A stretch of 64,000 nt of DNA from Sediminibacterium sp. (lineage in GTDB: Bacteria; Bacteroidota; Bacteroidia; Chitinophagales; Chitinophagaceae), in contig NZ_JAUYTR010000023.1 in the NCBI RefSeq assembly GCF_030695065.1, positions 434,001 through 498,000 of the forward strand, read 5' to 3'. Position 1 is the stretch's first letter. Each line of letters begins with the position of its first letter. Of the stretch, positions 45,298 through 52,752 are shown in pieces. Below the pieces are notes generated by a model. The model was not told the origin of the DNA. It worked only from the letters and a program-made list of their open reading frames with translations, and did no database searches. Both the position numbers and the translations under genes were made by a program.

Positions 45298-46122
45298 ATG
45301 TCATCATTTACGAGCAGAACTGTATTCATTTCAGGTGCCAGCAGAGGTATTGGAAAAGCCATTGCTTTAAAATTAGCTAAAGAAGGAGCTAATATTATTG
45401 TTGCTGCCAAAAGCGTAGAAGAAGATTCTCGTTTAGGTGGAACTATTTTTTCTGCAGCAGAAGAAATAGAAGCAGCTGGAGGTAAAGCATTGGCCGTTCA
45501 AGTAGACATTAGAGACGAAGCCCAAATTATTGCTGCTGTGCAAAAAGCAGTAGATCGTTTTGGGGGGATTGATGTTGTCATTAACAACGCATCCGCTATT
45601 TCTTTAACCAATACCGAGAAAACCGAAGTAAAGCGGTTCGATTTGATGCAAAGCATTAATGTTAGAGGTACATTTTTAGTAGTAAAGCATTGTTTGCCTT
45701 ATTTAAAAAAAGGCACCAATCCACATATCATTACTTTATCTCCACCAATTAGCTTAAAACCCAAATGGATGGGCGGCCATATTGCTTATACCCTTACCAA
45801 ATACAATATGAGTATGTTGGCGTTGGGATGGGCTGCTGAATTTAAATCGGATGGCATTGCTTCAAATGCTTTGTGGCCAAGAACCACAATTGATACTGCT
45901 GCTGTAAGAAATTTATTGGGCGGTGAAGCATTGGCCAATATGAGTAGAACGCCTGAAATTATTGCCGATAGCGTTTATTATATTTTGTCTAAAACAGGTT
46001 TGGCCTATACGGGTAATACCTTCATTGACGAAGAAGTGCTTGCCAAAGAAGGTATTACCAATTTAGATCAATATGCGGTTGTGCCAGGTGGCCAATTGTA
46101 TCCTGATTTATTTGTAGACTAA
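45298..46122 (+). CDS. Short-chain dehydrogenase, HSDL2-like
   Basis: 274 residues from the ATG giving MSSFTSRTVF; an in-frame TTG two codons upstream is unlikely. Rossmann motif ISGASRGIGKAIA, INNASAIS, and the active-site TYR-Lys in IAYTLTKYN, where a Ser is replaced by the LSPPISLK region typical of HSDL2-like enzymes. The insert KTEVKRFDLMQSINVRGTF fits that group. It probably acts on a hydroxyacyl or steroid-like substrate. The stop interlocks with lysS. Confidence 0.85.
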   Translation: MSSFTSRTVFISGASRGIGKAIALKLAKEGANIIVAAKSVEEDSRLGGTIFSAAEEIEAAGGKALAVQVDIRDEAQIIAAVQKAVDRFGGIDVVINNASAISLTNTEKTEVKRFDLMQSINVRGTFLVVKHCLPYLKKGTNPHIITLSPPISLKPKWMGGHIAYTLTKYNMSMLALGWAAEFKSDGIASNALWPRTTIDTAAVRNLLGGEALANMSRTPEIIADSVYYILSKTGLAYTGNTFIDEEVLAKEGITNLDQYAVVPGGQLYPDLFVD

Positions 46123-47645
46123 TCTTCAAATTTTTCGGGTCTCATTTGAGGGAACAAGAGCACATCTTGAATAGATGCTTGGTTGGTCATCATCATACAC
46201 AAGCGATCAATTCCAATGCCTATGCCCGATGTAGGGGGCATACCGTATTCCAATGCCCTTAAAAAGTCATAATCTATAAACATGGCTTCATCGTCTCCTC
46301 TTTCCATTAATTTAACCTGTTCTTCAAAACGTTCGCGCTGGTCAATAGGATCGTTTAACTCAGTGTATGCATTGGCCAATTCTTTTCCGTTCACCATTAA
46401 TTCAAAACGCTCTACCAAACCTGGCTTGCTTCTGTGTTTCTTAGTTAGCGGACTCATTTCAACCGGGTAGTCAATAATGAAAGTTGGTTGAACATAAGTA
46501 TGCTCACTGGTAGCCCCAAAAATTTCATCAATCAATTTTCCTTTACCAATGGTAGGCGGCACGTCTATTTTTAATTGCTTACAAACAGCTCTTAAACCCG
46601 CTTCGTCCATTTCGCTTACATCAATACCAGTATTCTCTTTAATAGCATCATGAATGCTGATTCTTTTAAAAGGTGCTTTAAAACTGATCACTTTATCTCC
46701 CAACTGTACATCGGTTGTACCATGAATGGTCAAAGCAATTTTTTCAAACAACTGCTCGGTTATTTCCATCATCCAGATATAGTCTTTGTAGGCCGTATAC
46801 CACTCTAAAACGGTAAATTCAGGATTATGGGTTCGATCCATCCCTTCATTTCTGAAGTTGCGGCTAAACTCGTATACCCAATCAAATCCACCCACGATCA
46901 ATCGCTTTAAGTACAATTCATTCGCTATTCTTAAATAAAAAGGAACATCCAATGCATTGTGGTGGGTAATAAATGGTCTTGCAGCTGCACCGCCAGGTAT
47001 TGCTTGTAATACGGGTGTGTCTACTTCAATAGCACCCTGTGCATTTAAATACTCACGAATGGTATTGATTATTTTAGTCCTCTTTACAAATGTGTCTTTT
47101 ACATCTGGGTTGATGATTAAGTCGGCATATCGTTGACGGTAACGAAATTCGGGATCGGTTACTGCATCAAAAATATTTCCTTCTTCATCGCGCTTAACAA
47201 CCGGTAGTGGCTTTAATGATTTAGTGAGTAATGCAATTGTTTGTGCATGCACAGAAGTTTCACCTGTTTTAGTGATGAAAGCATAACCAGTACACCCAAT
47301 TATATCACCTAAATCTAAACCGTGCTTAACTACATTGTCCCAAAATGATTTGTCTTCATCTGGGCAAATATCATCTCGCTTAACATACAATTGAATAATT
47401 CCCTTGCTGTCTTGAATCTTGATAAAGAAAACTTTTCCTTTATCATTGATGCTCATAATTCTACCTGCTACACAAAGATTACTAAACTGTTCTTTGGTTT
47501 CTTCGGTGTAATTATTTTTAATGTCTGTAGAGAAACTATTTACCGGATACAATGGTGCGGGAAATGGATCAATACCTGCTGCTTGCAATTTTGCAAGCTT
47601 CTCTCTTCTAATTAATTCCTGTTCGGAAAAATGTACTTCGCTCAT
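46119..47645 (-). CDS. lysS: Lysyl-tRNA synthetase (class II)
   Basis: 508 residues from the ATG giving MSEVHFSEQELI. An N-terminal OB-fold (about 55-165) precedes the class II core with motif 2 FRNEGMDRTHNPEFTVLEWY and motif 3 GIGIGIDRLCMMM. It charges tRNA-Lys. The mRNA has a distinct leader with two hairpins. The 3' end interlocks with the SDR gene stop. Confidence 0.97.
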   Translation of the reverse strand: MSEVHFSEQELIRREKLAKLQAAGIDPFPAPLYPVNSFSTDIKNNYTEETKEQFSNLCVAGRIMSINDKGKVFFIKIQDSKGIIQLYVKRDDICPDEDKSFWDNVVKHGLDLGDIIGCTGYAFITKTGETSVHAQTIALLTKSLKPLPVVKRDEEGNIFDAVTDPEFRYRQRYADLIINPDVKDTFVKRTKIINTIREYLNAQGAIEVDTPVLQAIPGGAAARPFITHHNALDVPFYLRIANELYLKRLIVGGFDWVYEFSRNFRNEGMDRTHNPEFTVLEWYTAYKDYIWMMEITEQLFEKIALTIHGTTDVQLGDKVISFKAPFKRISIHDAIKENTGIDVSEMDEAGLRAVCKQLKIDVPPTIGKGKLIDEIFGATSEHTYVQPTFIIDYPVEMSPLTKKHRSKPGLVERFELMVNGKELANAYTELNDPIDQRERFEEQVKLMERGDDEAMFIDYDFLRALEYGMPPTSGIGIGIDRLCMMMTNQASIQDVLLFPQMRPEKFED

Positions 47646-47668
47646 AAATTCAATGTTGTAATTGGTAT

Positions 47669-47741
47669 AAAACAAAAGTCTCGCAGAAGCGAGACCTTGT
47701 ATATGGATGGGTTAGTAAGTACAGGGAAACGCATTTCCCTA
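47669..47741 (-). promoter_or_regulatory. lysS leader with two hairpins, second terminator-like
   Basis: On the minus strand, AGGGAAA-TGCG-TTTCCCT (47740-47723) is followed by GTCTCGC-TTCT-GCGAGAC (47695-47678), whose stem extends to ten pairs with a wobble and is followed by TTTTGTTTT. The T-run ends 24 nt before the lysS ATG. The second element has the form of a Rho-independent terminator, so it could be an attenuator; no lysine-riboswitch-like structure is evident. Confidence 0.6.
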
Positions 47742-47743
47742 CA

Positions 47744-47774
47744 CAATATTAAAAAGACTTTTAACTTATTCAAA
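47744..47774 (-). promoter_or_regulatory. lysS promoter, TTTG-N19-TAATATTG
   Basis: On the minus strand TTTG (47774-47771) precedes TAATATTG (47751-47744) by 19 nt; the -7 element differs from TAnnTTTG at one base. Transcription would start near 47740, at the first leader hairpin. Confidence 0.5.
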
Positions 47775-48085
47775 AATTTTTTTAAACAATTTTATTAACA
47801 TTTTAGTTCCAAATGTGAATTCAGCAGTTTTTTACGGCATTAAAAAAGAACGTTTATGAACAAAAACGCTTGCATATAAAATGGCGAATCAATTTTTATA
47901 ATTCGCTGAAACATTGATGAACAAAGCGTTTTGTGAATATGCAATTTTTTTGTTCATTAATTATATAATTAAAAATACACGATAGAAAATTCATTTTTTT
48001 GAACAAAGATTTTGCTCCAATTGCTAAAAAAAAATTTTCGGGAAAGCACAGCATATTACCTTTATTGTTGATTAAAACCAGCCAA
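47775..48085. other. AT-rich intergenic region with repeated TGAACAAA and interlocking inverted repeats
   Basis: No convincing gene is seen in this stretch. ATGAACAAA occurs at 47856-47864 and 47917-47925 (plus) and 47949-47957 (minus), and TGAACAAA at 48000-48007. A 9-bp inverted pair (AAAACGCTT 47863-47871 with AAGCGTTTT 47924-47932) and an 8-bp pair (TTGCATAT 47870-47877 with ATATGCAA 47937-47944) overlap and cross each other, and a GCGAAT/ATTCGC hairpin (47884-47906) lies between. The region could hold regulator sites or a structured leader for the lpxD-like gene. Confidence 0.45.
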
Positions 48086-49033
48086 ATGAAGTTTCCATCG
48101 CCAGTATCCGTTTCTTGGATGTCTACTTTTATTAATGCATCTGTTGCAGGAAATACCAGTGCTTCCATTTTAGGCATCAATGAAATTCATAAAGTAGAGC
48201 AAGGTGATTTGGTGTTTGTTGATCATCCAAAATATTATGATACCTGTTTACATAGTGCTGCTGATTTTATTATCATCAATACTGCTGAAGTAACCATTCC
48301 AAATGGAAAAACAATTTTTGTTGTTGCCGATCCTTTTGAAGCGTACTTAAAAATTGTTCAACATTTTAGTCCTTTTGTTAAAGCAAGTGAAGCAATTGAT
48401 TCTAGTTTACAACTTGGAGAAAATTCCATTATCATGCCTAATGTATTCATTGGAAAAAATGTAGTGATAGGAAATAATTCCATCATTCACCCTAATGTAA
48501 CCATTCATGCAAATACTAAAATTGGAAACAATGTAGTAATACAATCTGGATCAGTAATTGGTGGGGATGCATTTTATTATAATACTAAAAAGAATAGACC
48601 GGTTTGGTATAAAAAAATGTTGAGTTGTGGTAATGTGGTAATTGAAGATGACGTAGAAATTGGAACAGGTTGTATGATAGATCGTGGAGTAACAGCTGAA
48701 ACAAGAATAGGTCAGGGAACTAAAATTGACAATATGGTTCATATTGGTCATGATGTTACCGTCGGAAAAAATTGTTTGTTTGCCGCTCAGGTAGGCATTG
48801 CAGGTGGTACTATTATAGAGGATGGAGTTACGCTTTGGGGTCAAGTGGGGGTTAGTAAAACATTGACCATTGGTGCCAATGCCGTAGTGCTGGCACAAAG
48901 TGGAGTACCCTCTTCACTTGCTGGTGGAAAAACTTATTTTGGCTATCCTGCTGAAGACGCTTCAATTAAAAGAAGAGAACTGGTTTGGATCAAACGTATT
49001 CCTGAATTATGGAAGAAAGTAATGGAATCATAA
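48086..49033 (+). CDS. LpxD-like UDP-3-O-acyl-glucosamine N-acyltransferase
   Basis: 315 residues from the ATG giving MKFPSPVSVSW; the longer frame begins at a TTG inside the AT-rich region and is less likely. A short N-terminal domain (1-100) precedes a left-handed beta-helix of hexapeptide repeats (about 105-265) with the catalytic His222 in VHIGHDV, matching the LpxD active-site context. LpxD adds the second acyl chain during lipid A synthesis. It lacks lpx neighbours, so it may be a second, divergent LpxD rather than the main one. It meets the epimerase gene tail-to-tail with a 6-bp overlap. Confidence 0.82.
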   Translation: MKFPSPVSVSWMSTFINASVAGNTSASILGINEIHKVEQGDLVFVDHPKYYDTCLHSAADFIIINTAEVTIPNGKTIFVVADPFEAYLKIVQHFSPFVKASEAIDSSLQLGENSIIMPNVFIGKNVVIGNNSIIHPNVTIHANTKIGNNVVIQSGSVIGGDAFYYNTKKNRPVWYKKMLSCGNVVIEDDVEIGTGCMIDRGVTAETRIGQGTKIDNMVHIGHDVTVGKNCLFAAQVGIAGGTIIEDGVTLWGQVGVSKTLTIGANAVVLAQSGVPSSLAGGKTYFGYPAEDASIKRRELVWIKRIPELWKKVMES

Positions 49034-50002
49034 TTGGTATTTCTGCTTCAATTCCCCGCAGATTCGACCAATAGACTCAGATAATGGGGTATAAGTAAAT
49101 GCAGGAAACTGTTTTAAGAGCTTGGTATTATTGAAGCTCACTTTAGCCCTAGCTGTTTTAGCTGTCTCTTTGGTTAATAAAGGGTCTTTTCCGCTGAAAA
49201 ATGCTTTGATCGCTTCTAGTCTCCAAACAATTGCAGCAAGTATAGGAGTCACTTTTTTATGCGGTGGCTTTTTTTGAAAGGCGGCTGCAATCAACCCAAA
49301 TAGGTCTTTATAAAATGCATTGTGCCCGCTTAAAATAAAACGTTCTCCATTAATGGCACTATTCATTAATAATACCATTGCACGCACAACGTCTTTTACA
49401 TCTACAAAACCACTCATGCCTTCTGTATACCAAGGGAATTCATTGTAAGCAGATTTAAAAATGCCCGACGACCCAGCTTCCCAATCTCCGTTTCCTAAAA
49501 TAATTACTGGATTCACTACCACTACCGAAAGCCCTTCGCTCATACCTCTCCAAACTTCCATTTCTGATAAGTATTTGGTTTTTCCATATTCGCTATTACT
49601 GGTTTCTGGCGTCCAGTTCATGGTTTCGTCTATAGGCTTGTCTTCTCTTATTCTGCCCAATGCTGCAACAGAACTTACAAAGAGTAATCTTTTTACTCCT
49701 TTATTAATACATGCGTTTACCACGTTTGCGGTACCCTCAATATTGGTATGCTGCATAGCGCCCTTTTTGGCAGGGTTAAAAGACACTACTGCTGCACAAT
49801 GGTACACTTGGTCTATTTGGTCCATAGATTCTTCTAAAGACACCACATCTAATATATCTCCCTTAATCCATTCTACCCCTTCGGTATTGTTGATTGTTGG
49901 AATAGTGTTTCTATACAATGCTTTTACTGATTGCCCTGTTTGAACAAGCTGTTGCAATAAATGAGAACCAACTAAACCTGAGGCACCAGTTACTAATATC
50001 AT
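49028..50002 (-). CDS. NAD-dependent epimerase/dehydratase (extended SDR)
   Basis: 324 residues from the ATG giving MILVTGASGLVG; an ATG three codons upstream would overlap fur. Extended SDR with the GASGLVGSHLL nucleotide motif, VYHCAAVVSF, SSVAALG and the Tyr-Lys pair in SEYGKTKYLSE. Likely a dihydroflavonol-reductase-like or sugar epimerase enzyme; the substrate is unknown. It follows the Fur-family gene directly. Confidence 0.87.
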   Translation of the reverse strand: MILVTGASGLVGSHLLQQLVQTGQSVKALYRNTIPTINNTEGVEWIKGDILDVVSLEESMDQIDQVYHCAAVVSFNPAKKGAMQHTNIEGTANVVNACINKGVKRLLFVSSVAALGRIREDKPIDETMNWTPETSNSEYGKTKYLSEMEVWRGMSEGLSVVVVNPVIILGNGDWEAGSSGIFKSAYNEFPWYTEGMSGFVDVKDVVRAMVLLMNSAINGERFILSGHNAFYKDLFGLIAAAFQKKPPHKKVTPILAAIVWRLEAIKAFFSGKDPLLTKETAKTARAKVSFNNTKLLKQFPAFTYTPLSESIGRICGELKQKYQL

Positions 50003-50418
50003 TGTTCGCATTTATTACAGGTTCCACTAATAACCAAGTCTGTTTGTATTGCGCTGAAACCCTTTGGTAGCTTTACTTTTGGAACACTTACTTCGTCAAT
50101 GCAATAAGTAGTACCACAGTCGTCACAAATAAAATGAACATGGTCATCGTGGTGATGTCCGGCCGCGCATTCATCTTTGCAAAGCGCATAACGAACAGAA
50201 TTATCCGAGGTTGGAATGGTATGAATAATTCCTTTTTCTACAAATGTTTGAAGCGTTCTATAGATCGTTACCCGATCAAAATCTTCGCTGCTTTTTTGTT
50301 CAATATCACCGTGCGCCAATGCATTACCAGTTTCCCAAAAAAGAGAAAGAATCTTTTTTCTAGCTTCAGTTATACTGAGCTGGTGTTTCCTTAAAATGGC
50401 TGTTATTTTATCCTGCAT
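49999..50418 (-). CDS. Fur-family metal-responsive transcription regulator
   Basis: 139 residues. N-terminal winged helix with DRVTIYRTLQTF, then a His/Cys-rich hinge (CKDECAAGHHHDDHVHF) and two structural zinc pairs, Cys98/Cys101 and Cys134/Cys137. The family includes Fur, Zur, PerR and Nur; the specific metal is unclear, but the many His and Cys residues suit a zinc sensor. Neighbours are SCO and MerC genes; a palindrome in the merC promoter is a candidate target. It is transcribed after the SCO gene on the same strand. Confidence 0.9.
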   Translation of the reverse strand: MQDKITAILRKHQLSITEARKKILSLFWETGNALAHGDIEQKSSEDFDRVTIYRTLQTFVEKGIIHTIPTSDNSVRYALCKDECAAGHHHDDHVHFICDDCGTTYCIDEVSVPKVKLPKGFSAIQTDLVISGTCNKCEQ

Positions 50419-50426
50419 TAATAATG

Positions 50427-51083
50427 CTATGGGTTGTTATTAAAAATTCCATTTACAAAATTACTATTGGCAGATCTTTCTTTAAGCAATTCTTGAATGT
50501 CTTGCTTTAGTTTCTCTATCTCATCTTTCTTAAGCCCGTCATAAATTTGAGAACGAACTTTTCCATCTCTATCAACCAAAGCAAAAAATTGGGTATGTAT
50601 AAACTGATCTTCAATTTTTTCTACACTATTTTTAGGGTCATCTAATAAGTAGGCGCTTCTGGCCAATTGGTATAAACTGTCTTTGCGCCCTGTTACCATC
50701 ACCCATTTTCTGCTATCTATTTTTAAGGAATCCGAATAGTGTTTTAATCTTGGAACAGAATCTGTTTCTGGATCACAAGTATGTGCCAAAATCATAAAGT
50801 CGGGCTCAGATTTAAATGTTTCGTAAATCCCCTTCATATTGTTGTTCATTTTAGGACAGATTCCTTTACAGCTGGTAAAGAAATATTCCACAACTGTTAC
50901 TTTGCCCAATAAATCTCTGTCGTTAAATGGGAGCCCTTCTTGAGTGGTAAATTGAAAAGGCTTAACGTAACTAATTACAGAAAGCTTTCTTTTCCACTTA
51001 TCTGTTCCCCTAAACAGGAAAAAATAAAAAGCACCCAATAAAACCAAAAAGAATCCTAGATACACCAATACTCTCTTGCTCAT
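50427..51083 (-). CDS. SCO1/SenC-family copper-binding thioredoxin-like protein
   Basis: 218 residues, anchored by one N-terminal helix (about 5-24). The thioredoxin-fold domain has the copper ligands Cys72 and Cys76 in TSCKGICPKM and His163 in FIHTQFF. SCO proteins assist copper-A assembly in cytochrome oxidase or act in redox control. It heads the minus-strand run SCO-fur-epimerase and faces merC. Confidence 0.92.
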   Translation of the reverse strand: MSKRVLVYLGFFLVLLGAFYFFLFRGTDKWKRKLSVISYVKPFQFTTQEGLPFNDRDLLGKVTVVEYFFTSCKGICPKMNNNMKGIYETFKSEPDFMILAHTCDPETDSVPRLKHYSDSLKIDSRKWVMVTGRKDSLYQLARSAYLLDDPKNSVEKIEDQFIHTQFFALVDRDGKVRSQIYDGLKKDEIEKLKQDIQELLKERSANSNFVNGIFNNNP

Positions 51084-51128
51084 AGTCTATATTATTTGGT
51101 AAAGGTAAGATAGATTTACAACAAATAT

Positions 51129-51159
51129 TTTGCAACAAAGTTGCATTGTTGTAGTTTTG
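51129..51159 (+). promoter_or_regulatory. merC promoter TTTG-N19-TAGTTTTG with internal palindrome
   Basis: TTTG (51129-51132) is followed after 19 nt by TAGTTTTG (51152-51159), a textbook Bacteroidota promoter. The spacer and -33 box contain the palindrome TGCAAC-AAA-GTTGCA (51131-51145), suitable for a Fur-family dimer. A bound repressor would block the promoter. The first ATG is 6 nt beyond the -7 element. Confidence 0.7.
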
Positions 51160-51165
51160 TGCTGA

Positions 51166-51558
51166 ATGAAATTTAAGATGAATTGGGACGCATTGGGAAT
51201 TGCCACTTCGGTGGCCTGTGCAATCCATTGTGCCCTATTACCCCTTTTTCTTAGTAGTTTGCCTTTATTTGGCGTAAATATTATTGAGAATATTCGTTTC
51301 GAATACTTTATGATTGTGCTGGCTTTTGTATTGGGTATTTACGCATTGTACCATGGATTTAAAAAGCATCACCATAGTTGGTGGCCAATCAGCTTATTCT
51401 CGCTTGGTATTTTATTTCTTATAGTCAAAGTTAATTTTCACCAACTAGAATTGATACTCTTAATCCCTTCTGTTGGACTTATTGTTGTTGCCCATTATCT
51501 TAACTTTAAGCTTTGCAGGGTGCATGACCATGCCCATAAGGATGATTGTGCACATTAA
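51166..51558 (+). CDS. MerC-domain membrane protein
   Basis: 130 residues with four membrane helices. The MerC metal-binding motif CAIHC (Cys18, Cys22) is in helix 1, and the C-terminus ends in a His/Cys-rich tail, CRVHDHAHKDDCAH. MerC-type proteins move or bind soft metal ions. The start at 51166 is used; an ATG four codons later (51178) would leave a longer leader and is also possible. It is divergent from the SCO gene and probably regulated by the nearby Fur-family protein. Confidence 0.85.
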   Translation: MKFKMNWDALGIATSVACAIHCALLPLFLSSLPLFGVNIIENIRFEYFMIVLAFVLGIYALYHGFKKHHHSWWPISLFSLGILFLIVKVNFHQLELILLIPSVGLIVVAHYLNFKLCRVHDHAHKDDCAH

Positions 51559-51577
51559 TTGAAAAGGGCTATCTTTA
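51546..51577 (+). promoter_or_regulatory. Weak promoter for the FIST gene, TTG-N21-TATCTTTA
   Basis: TTG (51546-51548, in the end of merC) precedes TATCTTTA (51570-51577) by 21 nt; the last base of the -7 element deviates. It would give a leader of about 17 nt before the ATG at 51597. Confidence 0.35.
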
Positions 51578-51596
51578 AGTATAAAGATTAAGTTTA

Positions 51597-52739
51597 ATGA
51601 AAACGGCCCAAATTCAATATAGTTTAGGTAAGTGGATAGTAGATGATATTCCAACAAATTTTCCGGCAGAAAAAGCACAGTTAGTGCTTGTTTTTGGTTC
51701 TGGTGAATTGATAACTAATCAAACATTGTTTGATGAAATCCGATCAAAATTTGCTCATGCAGACATCGTTAGTTGTTCAACAGCTGGCGAAATATTACAC
51801 AATGAAGTGTATGATGATTCTGCAGTAGTAACTGCAGTTTATTTTGAAAAAGCAAGCGTTAAGTCGGTATCAGTAGAGATCAATAAAAATGTAAATAGTT
51901 TTGAAACGGGCAAGTCTTTAATGAGCCTATTAAGCCAAGATGATTTGGTATCGGTATTGGTTATTTCTGAGGGATCCTTTGTGAATGGTTCAGACCTAGT
52001 TGCCGGATTCAATGAATTAAATACTAATAATATTCCTGTTACAGGTGGATTAGCTGGTGATGCTGCTCGTTTTGCAAAAACACAAGTTGGTTTAAATACA
52101 GTGGCAAAAGAAGGGACGGTGGTTGCAATAGGATTTTACGGAACCAATTTAACCATTGGACATAGTTCTTTTGGAGGCTGGGATGAGTTTGGGAAAGAGC
52201 GAGTTATTACCAAATCTACTAAGAATGTATTGTATGAAATTGATGGTAAAAAAGCATTGGATTTATACAAAGAATACTTAGGTCCATATGTAGATGAGCT
52301 GCCCGGCTCTGCATTGTTATTTCCTATTTCATTAAGAACCAATGATGTTGATAAAAATTTAGTTAGAACCATTTTAAATGTGAATGAAAAAGATGGTTCT
52401 ATGATTTTTGCTGGTAATATGCCAGAGGGAAGTAAGTTAAGATTAATGAAAGTGAATTTTGAAAAAGTGATTAACGGCTCTTCCATTGCTGCTACTAATA
52501 CCTCTTTGATGCATAAAGACCACCATGCAGATTTGGCAATATTAATTAGCTGTGTGGGTAGAAAACTTATTTTGCAAGATCGAACTTCCGAAGAAGTAGA
52601 AGCTGCACAAAAGGTATTTGGCAATCATACCGCCATTACTGGTTTTTATTCCTATGGTGAATTATCCCCTTTTAATCCTGGTTCCAATTGTGAATTGCAC
52701 AATCAAACCATGACCATCACTACTTTTACAGAAATATAA
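51597..52739 (+). CDS. FIST-domain sensor protein
   Basis: 380 residues with FIST_N (about 30-225) and FIST_C (about 225-370) domains. Typical segments are STAGEILHNEVYDDSA, GGLAGDAARFAKTQV and ITGFYSYGELSPF near the C-terminus. FIST domains are predicted small-ligand (perhaps amino acid) sensors usually tied to signal proteins. The protein has no signal peptide. The next gene, 13 bp away, encodes a soluble hybrid kinase, so the two probably form a sensor pair. Confidence 0.9.
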   Translation: MKTAQIQYSLGKWIVDDIPTNFPAEKAQLVLVFGSGELITNQTLFDEIRSKFAHADIVSCSTAGEILHNEVYDDSAVVTAVYFEKASVKSVSVEINKNVNSFETGKSLMSLLSQDDLVSVLVISEGSFVNGSDLVAGFNELNTNNIPVTGGLAGDAARFAKTQVGLNTVAKEGTVVAIGFYGTNLTIGHSSFGGWDEFGKERVITKSTKNVLYEIDGKKALDLYKEYLGPYVDELPGSALLFPISLRTNDVDKNLVRTILNVNEKDGSMIFAGNMPEGSKLRLMKVNFEKVINGSSIAATNTSLMHKDHHADLAILISCVGRKLILQDRTSEEVEAAQKVFGNHTAITGFYSYGELSPFNPGSNCELHNQTMTITTFTEI

Positions 52740-52752
52740 TTATTGCCACTTA

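Noticed and set aside
47870..47902. TTGCAT and TATAAT resembling an E. coli sigma-70 promoter
   Set aside because: Spacing is 21 nt, too long for sigma-70, and Bacteroidota do not use this consensus.
47917..47986. Short peptides starting at the ATGAACAAA repeats (for example 22 codons at 47917)
   Set aside because: The motif happens to read Met-Asn-Lys, but the peptides differ in sequence and length and show no common feature; I treat the repeats as sites, not genes.
47896..48180. 94-residue minus-strand frame across the lpxD-like start
   Set aside because: It covers the coding start of the lpxD-like gene and has no domain; the part outside is the AT-rich intergenic sequence.
49461..49943. 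160-residue open frame antisense to the epimerase gene
   Set aside because: The epimerase on the other strand has all SDR motifs; this frame has no domain or promoter.
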